A DNA stretch of 64,000 nt from an uncultured Paraprevotella sp. (GTDB taxonomy: Bacteria > Bacteroidota > Bacteroidia > Bacteroidales > Bacteroidaceae): assembly GCA_944321525.1 (NCBI GenBank), contig CALULQ010000007.1, positions 52,169-116,168 of the forward strand, written 5' to 3'. The translations under genes were made by a program, and so were the position numbers. A model generated the notes under the pieces. The model was given only the letters and a program-made list of their open reading frames with translations, searched no databases and was not told where the DNA came from. Shown piece after piece: positions 32,714 through 41,462 of this stretch (the first letter of the stretch is position 1; each line of letters starts with the position of its first letter).

Positions 32714-35700
32714 TTAGCGGACGACGACTTTCTGCCGCTCCACGATGTATAACCCTTTGGGGAGTCCGCCGACGAGGGTGTGGCCGCAGACGGTGGCCTG
32801 GCGCACGGCACGTCCGTCGGTGCCGTAGATGGTGACGCGGAGCGATGCGTCGGACGGCCCTTCGAGGACGATGCCGCCAAGGGTGCCGCTGGCGCGGACG
32901 GCAGGTGCCGCCTGGTGCACGGAGAGCACCGGCGTGGCGTCGTCGGAACCTAAGTAGAAGAGGCGGAAGTTGTCGGCCTTGTACCAATCGTCGTTCCCCT
33001 TGACGCCGACGGCCAGTGTGCCGTCCGTCACGAGGATGCTGTCGATGACCGTCTCCCGCATGTAGCGCTTGCCGAATCCGTCGTCGGTCATGACGGCCGT
33101 GGAGTCGCCGGCGAAGAGCACCACGCTGCCGCCGCCGTCCGTGGCCAGCCAGGCCGAGAGGCGGTAGTAGCCTTCGCGCAGTCCCGTGGCTTCCTGGCTC
33201 AATGTGGCGCTCCCTGCGCCGGACGAGGAGTAGGAGTGGAACACGTGCTCTCCTTCAGACCCCACCATGTAGCCGTCCAGTGTCGTCACGTCGACCACCC
33301 GGGAACTTTGCCCGCTCTCGCGCTGCACGTCCCATCCCGTGGTACGGTCCTCGAACGAGGCGTTGGTCAGGCACACGTCCGTGAGGTCCACGGGGTTGCC
33401 CGGCGAGGGGATGAGCGCACGGCGGCAGTTCTTGATGGCTTCTTCCAGTTGTTCGGCAGCCTCGTCCAGGGCTTCTTCGCTGGCATGGAGGGTGAAGCCG
33501 GCGGCCGCGTCGTGGAGCCGGTCGAGGAAGGCGTCGAGGTCTTCGGCGGCCAGCTGGTCGGCCGACTCTGCCGCCAGCGTCCAGGCCGGGGCGAGCACTT
33601 CGCCGAGCGCTTCGCTCTTGCGGTCTTTCCGTTGGTAAGCGTAGATGCTGATGTTCACCTCCTTGTCGTAGTCCAGGTAGCCGCTGAATGCGGGGATGAC
33701 CTCGCCGGTCCTCTCCACGAAGGTCTGTTGGCTGGCATGGCTCAGCACGCGCTGGCCTTTGACGGCTTCAATGTTGGAGAAGGTGCCCCGTATGCTGTCG
33801 GAGCACTCCGGCGCGGTGTTGATGCTGACGGTCACGTCGGTGGCCGTCAGGCGGTCTTGTCCCGGTTGCGTGGTGCGGTAGAGGTAGGGCGTGCAGCCTT
33901 TCAGCGTGGTGTTCACTTCGTCGGACTCGGAGATGAGGATGTTGTTGAACTTCCCGAGACGGCGGGCACGGCTGCCGGCGGGCACGTCGCAATCGAAGGG
34001 CAGCACGATGAACGACCAGTCCGTGGATGTGGTTTGCGGGTCGAAGGTGGCCCGGCGGGCCGTGAAGTCGAACGGCGGGCGGAAGTCATAGCCTGCGGTC
34101 AGGCAGAGTTCGTCGCACACCCCGTCCTTGATGATGTTCGTGCCTTCCACTTTCGAGTCGGCTGCCAGTTGGAGCAGGATGTTGGGGTTGGCGGTTTCCG
34201 GCCTTGCGTCGAGTCCTTCCACCTGTGTCAGGTCATAGTATGCGGCGGTGGTGGAGGCGGCCAGTTCCTGATATTTCTCCGGGTTCCAGTGGCCCGTGAA
34301 CTTGGCGCCGTGGTCGTCCGTCTCTTCCATGGCGAGGTCGCTGCCGCGGAGCTTGAAGTAGGCGATGGTGTCCGCCGGTTCGCCCTGCAGCGTGTAGTTC
34401 TGTCCGCCGGCCTTGTAGGTGCGTTCCACCTGCACGGCATAGAGCGCGTCCTTTTCCAGTTCGCCGAAGTCGAAGGCGATTTCCAGCGTTTCCCCTTCGC
34501 CTACGAGCGTCTTGCTGTCCGTCCGGTTGTCTTCTTGGGTGAAGGCAGCCTGTGCGGCGTCATATTTATACAAGGAGCAGCGCAGTGTGGGGGTCGTGGT
34601 TGTCCCTCCTTCTGTGTTGGACACCGCAATCACGGCCTTGCCCTTGTCGGCATACACTTGCTGGAAGGCGATGGTGCTTTCCGCTCCGTCGGCCGTGATG
34701 GTTTCTTCCGCCGTCCCGTGGGCGGCTTGCAGTCGGACGCCGTCGAGTGCCAGTGCCGGCGATTGTACGTGCGCGGGGAGCTGTTCGTAGGCCAGCACGC
34801 GGGAGTTGGCGTCCATGAGATAAATGTGGCTCGTCCCGTCCATCGTGGGGCGGAAGGTGAAGGTGAACGTCTTGGTCTCCCCGCTGGGCACGGAGTTGTC
34901 AATGTCGCGGAGCAAGGCGTCGCCGAGGTTCGATGGCGCGGAGGCTTTCCGTTCCACAGCCACGTAGACGCCCCGGTAGTCCGTCGTGCCGTGGTTGGTG
35001 ATTTCCACTTCCAGGGTGTTCTGCATGCGGCTGTAGAGGTCTTTCTTCAGGATTCTGCCTTCCACGGCATACGTGCGCGGGTGGATGGTGTGCGTCATGC
35101 CCTGATAGGTGTTGAAGCCGTTCATGCCCGTTGCGTTGTCCACGGTGAAGTAGCCGTCGCCTCCGCCGCCCCATCCGAAGTTGAAGTGGAAGAGGTTGTC
35201 CGCGGCGCGGTAGCCGTCCACCACGACGGCGTGGCCTCCGGCGGTGGGCGACACGCCGCTGTAGACGATGGGCCAGCCCTTTTCGAGGTCTTCATAGATC
35301 AGGTCTTCCCATTCTGCCTGGGGCATGTCGTTCTTGTACGTGCAGCGGCTGTCCAGCAGGAACTGTCCGGAGAAGGTGTTCACCAGGTCGCTGATTTGTC
35401 CTGAGGTGGAGGAACCGTAGGTGAGCCAGGTCGATGTCCCGGTGACGCTCATCAGCGTGGCCACGGCCGTGTTCATGTCTTCGGGCGTGGAGCCGTCGTA
35501 GTTGTCGCGCATCAGTTCCCATTGCAGCGGGGTGCCCGCCGGGATGGACTCGGTGACGGGAGCGTCGCCGTAGCCGTAAGTGGGCGTGTCATACTGCGTG
35601 CGGTCGGGCAGTTCGTTCCGCCAGTAGTAGAGCACCTGCGCGGCGGCGGTGGCCACGCAGCCGGTGATGGAGCGCCCGCTACCGTTGGCCAGCATGGGGC

Positions 35701-36154
35701 AGAGGTTGTTGTAGGGCGCGCCTTGCGACCAGTGGGCGGTGACCAGCGGTTCGATGTTCTGCTTGTCCGATGCAGCGGCGCGCGGCCGGGCGGGCAAGCC
35801 TTGTGCCTGTGCCTCCTCGATGAGTTGGCGGTAGCCCTCCAGCCAGTCCAGCAGGGCGGGCGGGAGTGTGGCGGGGTCGAAGCAGCCTTGTTCGGTGTAG
35901 CCCAACACGGCAGGCATGCAGTCGTCGCCCGCGACGATGACGAAGCCTTGGTCATTGCCGCGGTTGAAAATGTAGAGCGGTGCCTGGGCGCCGGACGCTC
36001 CGCGCTTGAGGCTGGTGGCGCCTACGGGTTCCGGCGTGTGTTCGTTGTGCATGTAGGCCGCGGCGATTTCCTTGGCCTTGGCCAGGTCGACGGGGTCGGC
36101 CCAGAGACTTGCCGGCGACAAGGCCGCCAGCAGGGGCAGGATAAGTTTCTTCAT
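32714..36154 (-). CDS. Secreted C10 family cysteine protease (streptopain type) with long C-terminal region
   Basis: 1146 residues. Signal peptide about 1-19, inhibitory prodomain (about 20-130, with LYIFNRGNDQGFVIVAGDD), then the C10 catalytic domain: Cys166 in SITGCVATAAAQVLYYW and His308 in TAGGHAVVVDGY, followed by FHFNFGWGGGGDGYF. These enzymes (SpeB, interpain, Bfp of Bacteroides fragilis) are activated by removal of the prodomain and cleave host proteins. About 800 residues follow: beta-rich repeats, a helical FIVAR-like stretch (about 860-930), a jelly-roll carbohydrate-binding-like domain (about 945-1070) and a short C-terminal sorting-like domain. Chosen start MKKLILPLL follows a TAACTTTG promoter element. 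Confidence 0.92.
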   Translation of the reverse strand: MKKLILPLLAALSPASLWADPVDLAKAKEIAAAYMHNEHTPEPVGATSLKRGASGAQAPLYIFNRGNDQGFVIVAGDDCMPAVLGYTEQGCFDPATLPPALLDWLEGYRQLIEEAQAQGLPARPRAAASDKQNIEPLVTAHWSQGAPYNNLCPMLANGSGRSITGCVATAAAQVLYYWRNELPDRTQYDTPTYGYGDAPVTESIPAGTPLQWELMRDNYDGSTPEDMNTAVATLMSVTGTSTWLTYGSSTSGQISDLVNTFSGQFLLDSRCTYKNDMPQAEWEDLIYEDLEKGWPIVYSGVSPTAGGHAVVVDGYRAADNLFHFNFGWGGGGDGYFTVDNATGMNGFNTYQGMTHTIHPRTYAVEGRILKKDLYSRMQNTLEVEITNHGTTDYRGVYVAVERKASAPSNLGDALLRDIDNSVPSGETKTFTFTFRPTMDGTSHIYLMDANSRVLAYEQLPAHVQSPALALDGVRLQAAHGTAEETITADGAESTIAFQQVYADKGKAVIAVSNTEGGTTTTPTLRCSLYKYDAAQAAFTQEDNRTDSKTLVGEGETLEIAFDFGELEKDALYAVQVERTYKAGGQNYTLQGEPADTIAYFKLRGSDLAMEETDDHGAKFTGHWNPEKYQELAASTTAAYYDLTQVEGLDARPETANPNILLQLAADSKVEGTNIIKDGVCDELCLTAGYDFRPPFDFTARRATFDPQTTSTDWSFIVLPFDCDVPAGSRARRLGKFNNILISESDEVNTTLKGCTPYLYRTTQPGQDRLTATDVTVSINTAPECSDSIRGTFSNIEAVKGQRVLSHASQQTFVERTGEVIPAFSGYLDYDKEVNISIYAYQRKDRKSEALGEVLAPAWTLAAESADQLAAEDLDAFLDRLHDAAAGFTLHASEEALDEAAEQLEEAIKNCRRALIPSPGNPVDLTDVCLTNASFEDRTTGWDVQRESGQSSRVVDVTTLDGYMVGSEGEHVFHSYSSSGAGSATLSQEATGLREGYYRLSAWLATDGGGSVVLFAGDSTAVMTDDGFGKRYMRETVIDSILVTDGTLAVGVKGNDDWYKADNFRLFYLGSDDATPVLSVHQAAPAVRASGTLGGIVLEGPSDASLRVTIYGTDGRAVRQATVCGHTLVGGLPKGLYIVERQKVVVR

Positions 36155-36211
36155 GGTTCGTAGCGTTGTTGTTGATAAGTTGATAATGGTTAGTTTTTCC
36201 GATTGTATCGG

Positions 36212-36219
36212 CAAAGTTA
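36212..36219 (-). promoter_or_regulatory. Promoter -7 element of the C10 protease gene
   Basis: Minus strand reads TAACTTTG, 57 bases before the ATG at 36154. Confidence 0.55.
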
Positions 36220-36338
36220 CTGTTTCTTCTCGGTTACGGGGCCGGGAACAGCGTTTTTAACACGGCGGATCTGCCGGAAGGCTGCGGTTCAGGCGGGCCG
36301 CTTCCTTTCCGGCAGCGCCGTTCCGTGTGAGGGGCGGC

Positions 36339-38591
36339 CTACAAGGCGTCCTCGCCCGTCCCGCCGGGGCCGCAGATGTTCATGGGCACGAGCTCCATGT
36401 AGTCCAGCGAGAAGCTGCCGCTGGTGGCGCTGGAGAGCACGGAACGGATACGGATGGTGTGGTGCCGGTTGGGCTGCACCTGCACTTGGCATATCCTGCG
36501 GCGGAGCAGGTCGTTCTGGGTGTAGAAGATGATGCACTTGGTGGGGTCGTAGGCCGGCGAGCTGACCGAGCCCAGGTAGCCCAGGAAGAAGTAAGCCCCT
36601 CTGGGGCCGCTGTAGTAGCCATTGTTCTTCATGATGCGGGCGTTCTCCTGCAGTTCTTCCTCGCTGTAGATGCCGTTGGCGCCGTCTTTCTCGCTTCGCG
36701 TGCCGTTCCAGCCGTTATAGAGTCCGCCGATGTTCGCGGCGTCGGCCTTGTCGCGCATGTCGATGGGCAGTCCCTGCGCCACTCCGTCGACGTACACCTG
36801 CCCGATGCCGCGGCTGTCCAGCGCGCAGTAGCCGAGGCGCAGTTCATACGAGCCGGGCGGGACGTTGGGGAGCTGGAAGGTCACGTCGTAGCTGGTGCCC
36901 ATCAAGGCCACGTCGTCGCCTTGGTAGTTGGACCAGTAGATGATGGGGCGCTTCACGATGAAGAGAGTGTTCTCGCTGAACGAGATGTTCTTCAGGTAGC
37001 CGGGCGGCAGGTAGTAGTTGAAGCCTCCGCCCTCGGTGCCTTCCTCGCTGTTGTCGCCGCTGTTGTATTCCTTGAGCGGATTGCCGCAGAGGCGCATGTT
37101 ATTGTTCGTCAGTTCGGGCCACAGGAGTTGGAAGTCGATGCGCATGCGCGTGTTCATCGTGATGTTCCGCATGTCCGTGTCGTAGGCCACCACGTCGTCC
37201 AAGTAATAGTAGGCCACGTTGAGGGAGAAGTTTTCCTGTGCCGGCACGGTCATGTAGGCGCCGCGCACCTGCTGGTGGTCGTTGTATTGCGTTCCGTGGC
37301 AGCGGTTCACATAGAAGCCGCCGGGATGCTCCACCGTCGGGTCCACCGAGGCGTACACCTTTTCCAGTTTGATGGTAGAGAAGTCGAGCAGCGTGCCCAC
37401 CCAGTCGGCGGGGTTGACGGCAGCCGTGTTGACGCCGTAGGTGTTGACCAGTTTGGCCGTGCTGCTGAAGAGGCGGTCCAGGATGTGGTAGGAGAGGAAC
37501 ATGTTGAGCGGGTTGTGGCGGCTCGTGAGCGATTCGCGGTTCCAATAGCGTTGTTTAAGGGTTTGTCCCGTCGCGGGGTCTGTCTTGTTCAGGGCGAAGA
37601 TGTTGGCCGATTCCGTGTCGTCGTATTTCTCCACGGCCAGGTCGTAGAGGGCGTCAATCTTCTCGTCCATGCTCACGTCTTCGCTGAAGCGGTCGCCGTA
37701 TTTCTCATAAAACACTTTGTCCGGGACGATGAAGAGGGTGAAACCGCTGTAGCGATGGTCGGGGAGTTTGGCCACGTAGTCCTCGTTCCCAATGCGCATG
37801 CTTTGCGTGAAGGGTTCATAGTTCTTTTTGGTTTGCTCGTATGCTTCGTCGCGGTAGCGGTAGAGCGAGTCCGTGAGTCCGGTGCGGCGCAGTGCCTCGT
37901 ACCAGATTTCGAAGTCGGCGTGGTTCTCGTCCAGCAGGGTGGAGCCGAGGCTGGTGCTGGGCACGATGACGCGGTCCACGGAGTGCACCACTCCGTTCTC
38001 CACCGAGTCGTTTTTCATTTCGTTGACGATGGCGGAGCGGCGGTTGATGATGGTCAGTGCCATCTGCTGCGCATCCACCGTGTCGCCCGAGGTCTCAAAG
38101 ATAAGCGGCAGGTCGAGTTCGTTGTTTTCCTGCGATGTTGCCGGCAGGTCGTAGGTGTAGATGATGCGTTCCACGACGCAGGTGCGCACGAGGGTGTCGC
38201 AATACGCCTCCGGGATGTCTTCCACGGAAGAGTAGCCTTTCTCTTGCAAGAAGGCTTCCACGCCCGCGTTGGTGGCGGGAAAGAAGGTGCGCGCTCCGCG
38301 GCTGCCCATGAAGTCCATCCGTCCGGCGCGTTCCACGATGCGGCGGAAGAGGCTGAAGTCTTCGCGGCGTTGCAGGAAGTCGGCCATGGTTCCGCCGGTG
38401 AAGGTGTAGTAGCTTGCGGCCGGCATGTCGTCGTTGCAAGCGGGGAGAAGGCCACTCAGGCCGATGAGGGCGAGGCATAGCAAGCCCTGTCCGGCTGTTT
38501 GCCGGAATCTGTTCTTTGTTATAGTACGTAAGGATTTTTGGGGTGTTAAATGAATGCCTGCGGGACGGAAGTCCGACCGCTCCGCAGGCAT
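36339..38591 (-). CDS. Fasciclin-domain lipoprotein, start codon uncertain
   Basis: Open frame of 750 codons. A lipoprotein signal (LLCLALIGLSGLLPAC) ends at Cys52 of this frame. Two fasciclin-like regions follow (about 60-210, with DFLQRREDFSLFRRIVERAG and FFPATNAGVEAFL; and about 220-440, with TLFIVPDKVFYEKYG), then a beta-rich C-terminal half (about 450-750). Surface lipoproteins of this type occur in Bacteroidales glycan loci and probably bind polymers or partners. The only ATG (38591) lies inside the terminator hairpin of the upstream gene and gives an unusually long 50-residue leader. The ATA at 38522 would give an ideal signal peptide (TKNRFRQTAGQ, then the hydrophobic core). I see no promoter element. 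Confidence 0.8.
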   Translation of the reverse strand: MPAERSDFRPAGIHLTPQKSLRTITKNRFRQTAGQGLLCLALIGLSGLLPACNDDMPAASYYTFTGGTMADFLQRREDFSLFRRIVERAGRMDFMGSRGARTFFPATNAGVEAFLQEKGYSSVEDIPEAYCDTLVRTCVVERIIYTYDLPATSQENNELDLPLIFETSGDTVDAQQMALTIINRRSAIVNEMKNDSVENGVVHSVDRVIVPSTSLGSTLLDENHADFEIWYEALRRTGLTDSLYRYRDEAYEQTKKNYEPFTQSMRIGNEDYVAKLPDHRYSGFTLFIVPDKVFYEKYGDRFSEDVSMDEKIDALYDLAVEKYDDTESANIFALNKTDPATGQTLKQRYWNRESLTSRHNPLNMFLSYHILDRLFSSTAKLVNTYGVNTAAVNPADWVGTLLDFSTIKLEKVYASVDPTVEHPGGFYVNRCHGTQYNDHQQVRGAYMTVPAQENFSLNVAYYYLDDVVAYDTDMRNITMNTRMRIDFQLLWPELTNNNMRLCGNPLKEYNSGDNSEEGTEGGGFNYYLPPGYLKNISFSENTLFIVKRPIIYWSNYQGDDVALMGTSYDVTFQLPNVPPGSYELRLGYCALDSRGIGQVYVDGVAQGLPIDMRDKADAANIGGLYNGWNGTRSEKDGANGIYSEEELQENARIMKNNGYYSGPRGAYFFLGYLGSVSSPAYDPTKCIIFYTQNDLLRRRICQVQVQPNRHHTIRIRSVLSSATSGSFSLDYMELVPMNICGPGGTGEDAL

Positions 38592-38592
38592 T
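38553..38592. terminator. Hairpin after the GH2 gene
   Basis: AATGCCTGCGG (38553-38563) pairs perfectly with CCGCAGGCATT (38582-38592), 18-base loop. It lies 15 bases past the GH2 stop on the minus strand and overlaps the nominal ATG of the fasciclin gene. Confidence 0.65.
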
Positions 38593-38607
38593 ATGTTGCT
38601 TGTGAGG

Positions 38608-41085
38608 TCAGTTTACGTTGAGGCTCACCGATGCTTTCTTCAGTCCTTTCCCTTTGACGGTGAGGGTGACTTCGCCGGGCGTCTTTCCCGACTTCACCAC
38701 GGCCATGGCCCGTCCTTTCCAAGCCTTGCGCTCGGGGGAAGTGTAGGGGACGCAGTCCTTCAGGTCCCCGCTGCAGGTGGCCAGCAGCGTGGCCGGTCCT
38801 TCCAGTTCGAACTGTAGCAGGTTGTCGGCGATGGGCATGGGGCGTCCGCTCTTGTCCGTGATTTCCACGTTCACGTAGGTCAGCGACTGCCCGTCGGCGG
38901 CCATCGTGGTGCGGTCGGCGCTGAGTCGGATGCGTGCCGCCTTGCCGGCGGTTTCCAGCGTCCGGCTTTCCACCTCCCGGCCGTTCTCCACTCCGGCGAC
39001 GCGCAGCGTTCCGTCGGCGTAGGGCACGGGGATGACGGCCTTGAACTCCTGTTCGCGTGTGGTGGGCTTTTCAGCCACGAGCTTTCCGTTCAGGTAGAGG
39101 CGCACGGCCGGATAGCGGGAATAGATTTCCACGTCGATGCTCTTGCCCTCATGTCCCGGCCAGTTCCAGCTTTCCCAAGTGGGCCACACGGACCACTGCG
39201 TTTCGCGGATTTCCCCGTAGTAGCCCGACGGTTCCTTGACGGAGAGGTAGAGCTTGTTGCGCCCGGGGAAATGAAGCATCTCGCGGTAGTAGGAGATGGG
39301 CTTGCGCCAACCCGTGAGGTCGATGTCGCCGCACCATGCGCCATGCCACGGGAAGTGGGGGCGCTGCCAATGCTCGCCTTCGGTTTCGCCGGTGTAGTAA
39401 TAGCGCCCGATGCCCGACTCTCCGAGGTAGTCGATGCCCGTCCACACGAAGTCGCCGATGATGTAGGAGTAGTCGTTCACGCGTGCCCAGTTGTTGAACG
39501 CCTCGCGGGGATAGGATTCCGTCTGCATCATGACGCGGTCGGGGACGCGCTCGTGGTCCGACTGGGCCTTGTGTATCATGTAGTTGTAGCCCACGATGTC
39601 GTGCGCCGCGGCCAGCGGGTCATAAATTTCCCAGTCGCTGTCCCACGCCGCGAGGGCTGAGGTGACGGGGCGCGTGGGGTCGAGCTTGCGCACGTGTCCG
39701 GCCAAGGCATAGGCCGTCAGCACGGCCTCGGGCGACTTGCGCTCGATGATTTCGTTGCCGATGCTCCAGCAGAAGATGGAGGGGTGGTTTCGGTCGCGCA
39801 TCACCATCGACTCGATGTCCTTCGTCCACCAGTGGTCGAAGAGCGTGGCGTAGTCGTGGGTGTTCTTGGCCGTGCGCCATCCGTCGAACGACTCGTCGAT
39901 GACGAGCAGACCGATGTGGTCGCAAGCGTCGAGGAAGTCCTCCGAAGGCGGGTTGTGCGAGGTGCGCACGGCGTTGAAGCCGGCTTCCTTCAGTTGGCGC
40001 GCTTTGCGCCATTCCGCGTCGCGGTAGGCGGCCGCGCCGATGGGCCCGTTGTCGTGGTGCACGCAGGCGCCGTTCAGTTCCACGGGTTGCCCGTTGAGCA
40101 CCAGTCCGTGGCGGGCGCTGTATTCCACTTTGCGCACGCCGAAGGTCTCCTCCGTCCGGTCGGTTCCGCCGTCGCTACTGACGCTGCACGTCAGCTGGTA
40201 GAGCGCGGGACTTTCCGGGCTCCACAGCTCCGCTTTCCCGAGGGAGAGTTTGGGGATTCTGACCGTGCGCGTCTCTCCGGCTTCCAGCCGGGTCTGGATG
40301 TAGAACCCGGCCACTCTCTCAGTGCTTCCAAGGCTTTGCACCTGGCCTTCCAGCGTGACGAGCTGTTCCTTGTCGGAGTGGTTGGCCACGGTGGTTTCCA
40401 CTTCGGCAGAAGCGTTGAGCGGGTCGTCGGCCTTGGCGCGCACCACCACGCCCCACGGCTCGAAGTGCACCTTCGGGGTGCGGACGAGCTTCACGTTGCG
40501 GTAGATGCCCGAGCCGGTGTACCATCGGCAGTTCTTCTGTGCGGAGTTGTCCACGCGCACGGCGATGACGTTGCGCCCGGCCTTGAGATGGGGCGTGATG
40601 TCGAGGAAGAACGACGAGTATCCGTAGGGCCTTCCGCCGAGGTCGTTCCCGTTCACGAAGACCCGCGCGTTCATGTAGACGCCTTCGAAATAGAGGGCCG
40701 TTTCGGGCCTGCCGGCGTCAGGGGCGAAGTCGAACGTCTTGCGGTACCATCCGATGCCTGCGGGATAATATCCGCCGTCGTTCCCCATCGGGTTGTCGGC
40801 TTCGGGCGTGCCTTCGATGCTCCAGTCGTGGGGCAGGTCGAGGCTGCGCCATGCCGAGTCGTCGAAGTCGGGTCGCGATGCGTCGGCCGTGTCGCCCAGT
40901 TGGAACTTCCATCCGAAGTTGAAATTCGTTTCGCGTTGCTGGGATGTTGTTCCTTGTTCGATGGCTAAAGAAACGGGGGCTGTGGCAGCCTGCGCGCCGG
41001 CTCCCCATCCGAGCGACAAGCCGAGGAGCGCGGCGGCGAGCCACCTGCCCGTTTCCGCCTTCACAGTGTAATGTCTTGCTTTCAT
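38608..41085 (-). CDS. GH2 family beta-galactosidase-like glycoside hydrolase, secreted
   Basis: 825 residues. Signal peptide about 1-33 (AQAA). GH2 sugar-binding domain (about 50-205, with FNFGWKFQLGD and SLDLPHDWSIEG), immunoglobulin-like sandwich (about 205-315), TIM barrel (about 320-610) and C-terminal Ig/DUF4982-type domains. Acid/base Glu445 in CWSIGNEI and probable nucleophile Glu523 in MMQTESYP; GDFVWTGIDYLGE follows. Members of this GH2 branch in Bacteroidales are mostly exo-beta-galactosidases, but glucuronidase or mannosidase activity cannot be excluded. The start at 41085 sits 67 bases after a TATCTTTG promoter; a longer open frame continues upstream through the promoter and towards repeat copy 3 and is rejected. 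Confidence 0.9.
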   Translation of the reverse strand: MKARHYTVKAETGRWLAAALLGLSLGWGAGAQAATAPVSLAIEQGTTSQQRETNFNFGWKFQLGDTADASRPDFDDSAWRSLDLPHDWSIEGTPEADNPMGNDGGYYPAGIGWYRKTFDFAPDAGRPETALYFEGVYMNARVFVNGNDLGGRPYGYSSFFLDITPHLKAGRNVIAVRVDNSAQKNCRWYTGSGIYRNVKLVRTPKVHFEPWGVVVRAKADDPLNASAEVETTVANHSDKEQLVTLEGQVQSLGSTERVAGFYIQTRLEAGETRTVRIPKLSLGKAELWSPESPALYQLTCSVSSDGGTDRTEETFGVRKVEYSARHGLVLNGQPVELNGACVHHDNGPIGAAAYRDAEWRKARQLKEAGFNAVRTSHNPPSEDFLDACDHIGLLVIDESFDGWRTAKNTHDYATLFDHWWTKDIESMVMRDRNHPSIFCWSIGNEIIERKSPEAVLTAYALAGHVRKLDPTRPVTSALAAWDSDWEIYDPLAAAHDIVGYNYMIHKAQSDHERVPDRVMMQTESYPREAFNNWARVNDYSYIIGDFVWTGIDYLGESGIGRYYYTGETEGEHWQRPHFPWHGAWCGDIDLTGWRKPISYYREMLHFPGRNKLYLSVKEPSGYYGEIRETQWSVWPTWESWNWPGHEGKSIDVEIYSRYPAVRLYLNGKLVAEKPTTREQEFKAVIPVPYADGTLRVAGVENGREVESRTLETAGKAARIRLSADRTTMAADGQSLTYVNVEITDKSGRPMPIADNLLQFELEGPATLLATCSGDLKDCVPYTSPERKAWKGRAMAVVKSGKTPGEVTLTVKGKGLKKASVSLNVN

Positions 41086-41151
41086 CTTTATTATTATTAA
41101 GGGTGAATTTCGTGCCAGGTATGGTCGTGCCCGACCGTTTGGTTCTGGAGG

Positions 41152-41180
41152 CAAAGATAGGCTGTTTTTGGTTTCGCCAA
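41152..41180 (-). promoter_or_regulatory. Promoter of the GH2 gene
   Basis: Minus strand: TTG (41180-41178), 18-base spacer, TATCTTTG (41159-41152). Confidence 0.6.
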
Positions 41181-41300
41181 GGGGTAAAAACGTATCAAAA
41201 AGGGGGTAGAAAACTTGAATCGTGCTTTTTTTGAGCCTGTGGCACGGTTCGGTAGCCTGTCGCGCCATGCACGGCACGACAGGCTGCTTTGAAGGGCACC

Positions 41301-41380
41301 GCCGTGCGGAGTCCGTCAGCGTACTTTGCGGCAAGTACTCGAGTACTCTCCGCAAAGTACAGTCTGAGACTCCGCACGCC
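41301..41380. repeat. Dispersed GTAC palindrome repeat, copy 3 (best preserved)
   Basis: GTAC at 41321, 41335, 41343 and 41357. GTACTTTGCGG (41321-41331) pairs with CCGCAAAGTAC (41350-41360), the centre is the palindrome AGTACTCGAGTACT, and the outer flank GTGCGGAGTC pairs perfectly with GACTCCGCAC. The whole 80 bases can fold into one long hairpin on either strand, or into several short ones. Confidence 0.92.
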
Positions 41381-41462
41381 GTTTGCCCGTTTGCCGCGGC
41401 CGGGCGTCCGGAAATAGGGGCGGCCGGGCGTCGTGCAGGGGGCGGTCCGCCGCCCGTCCGCC

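Larger units (their letters stand above)
41086..41462. other. Intergenic region GH2 / HTCS 2 with repeat copy 3
   Basis: 377 bases. Holds the GH2 promoter and repeat copy 3. No gene is credible. Confidence 0.7.

Noticed and set aside
33236..35404. 722-codon plus-strand open frame opposite the C10 protease, and a similar one opposite the fasciclin gene (36327-38480)
   Set aside because: Both are composition shadows with no recognisable domain.
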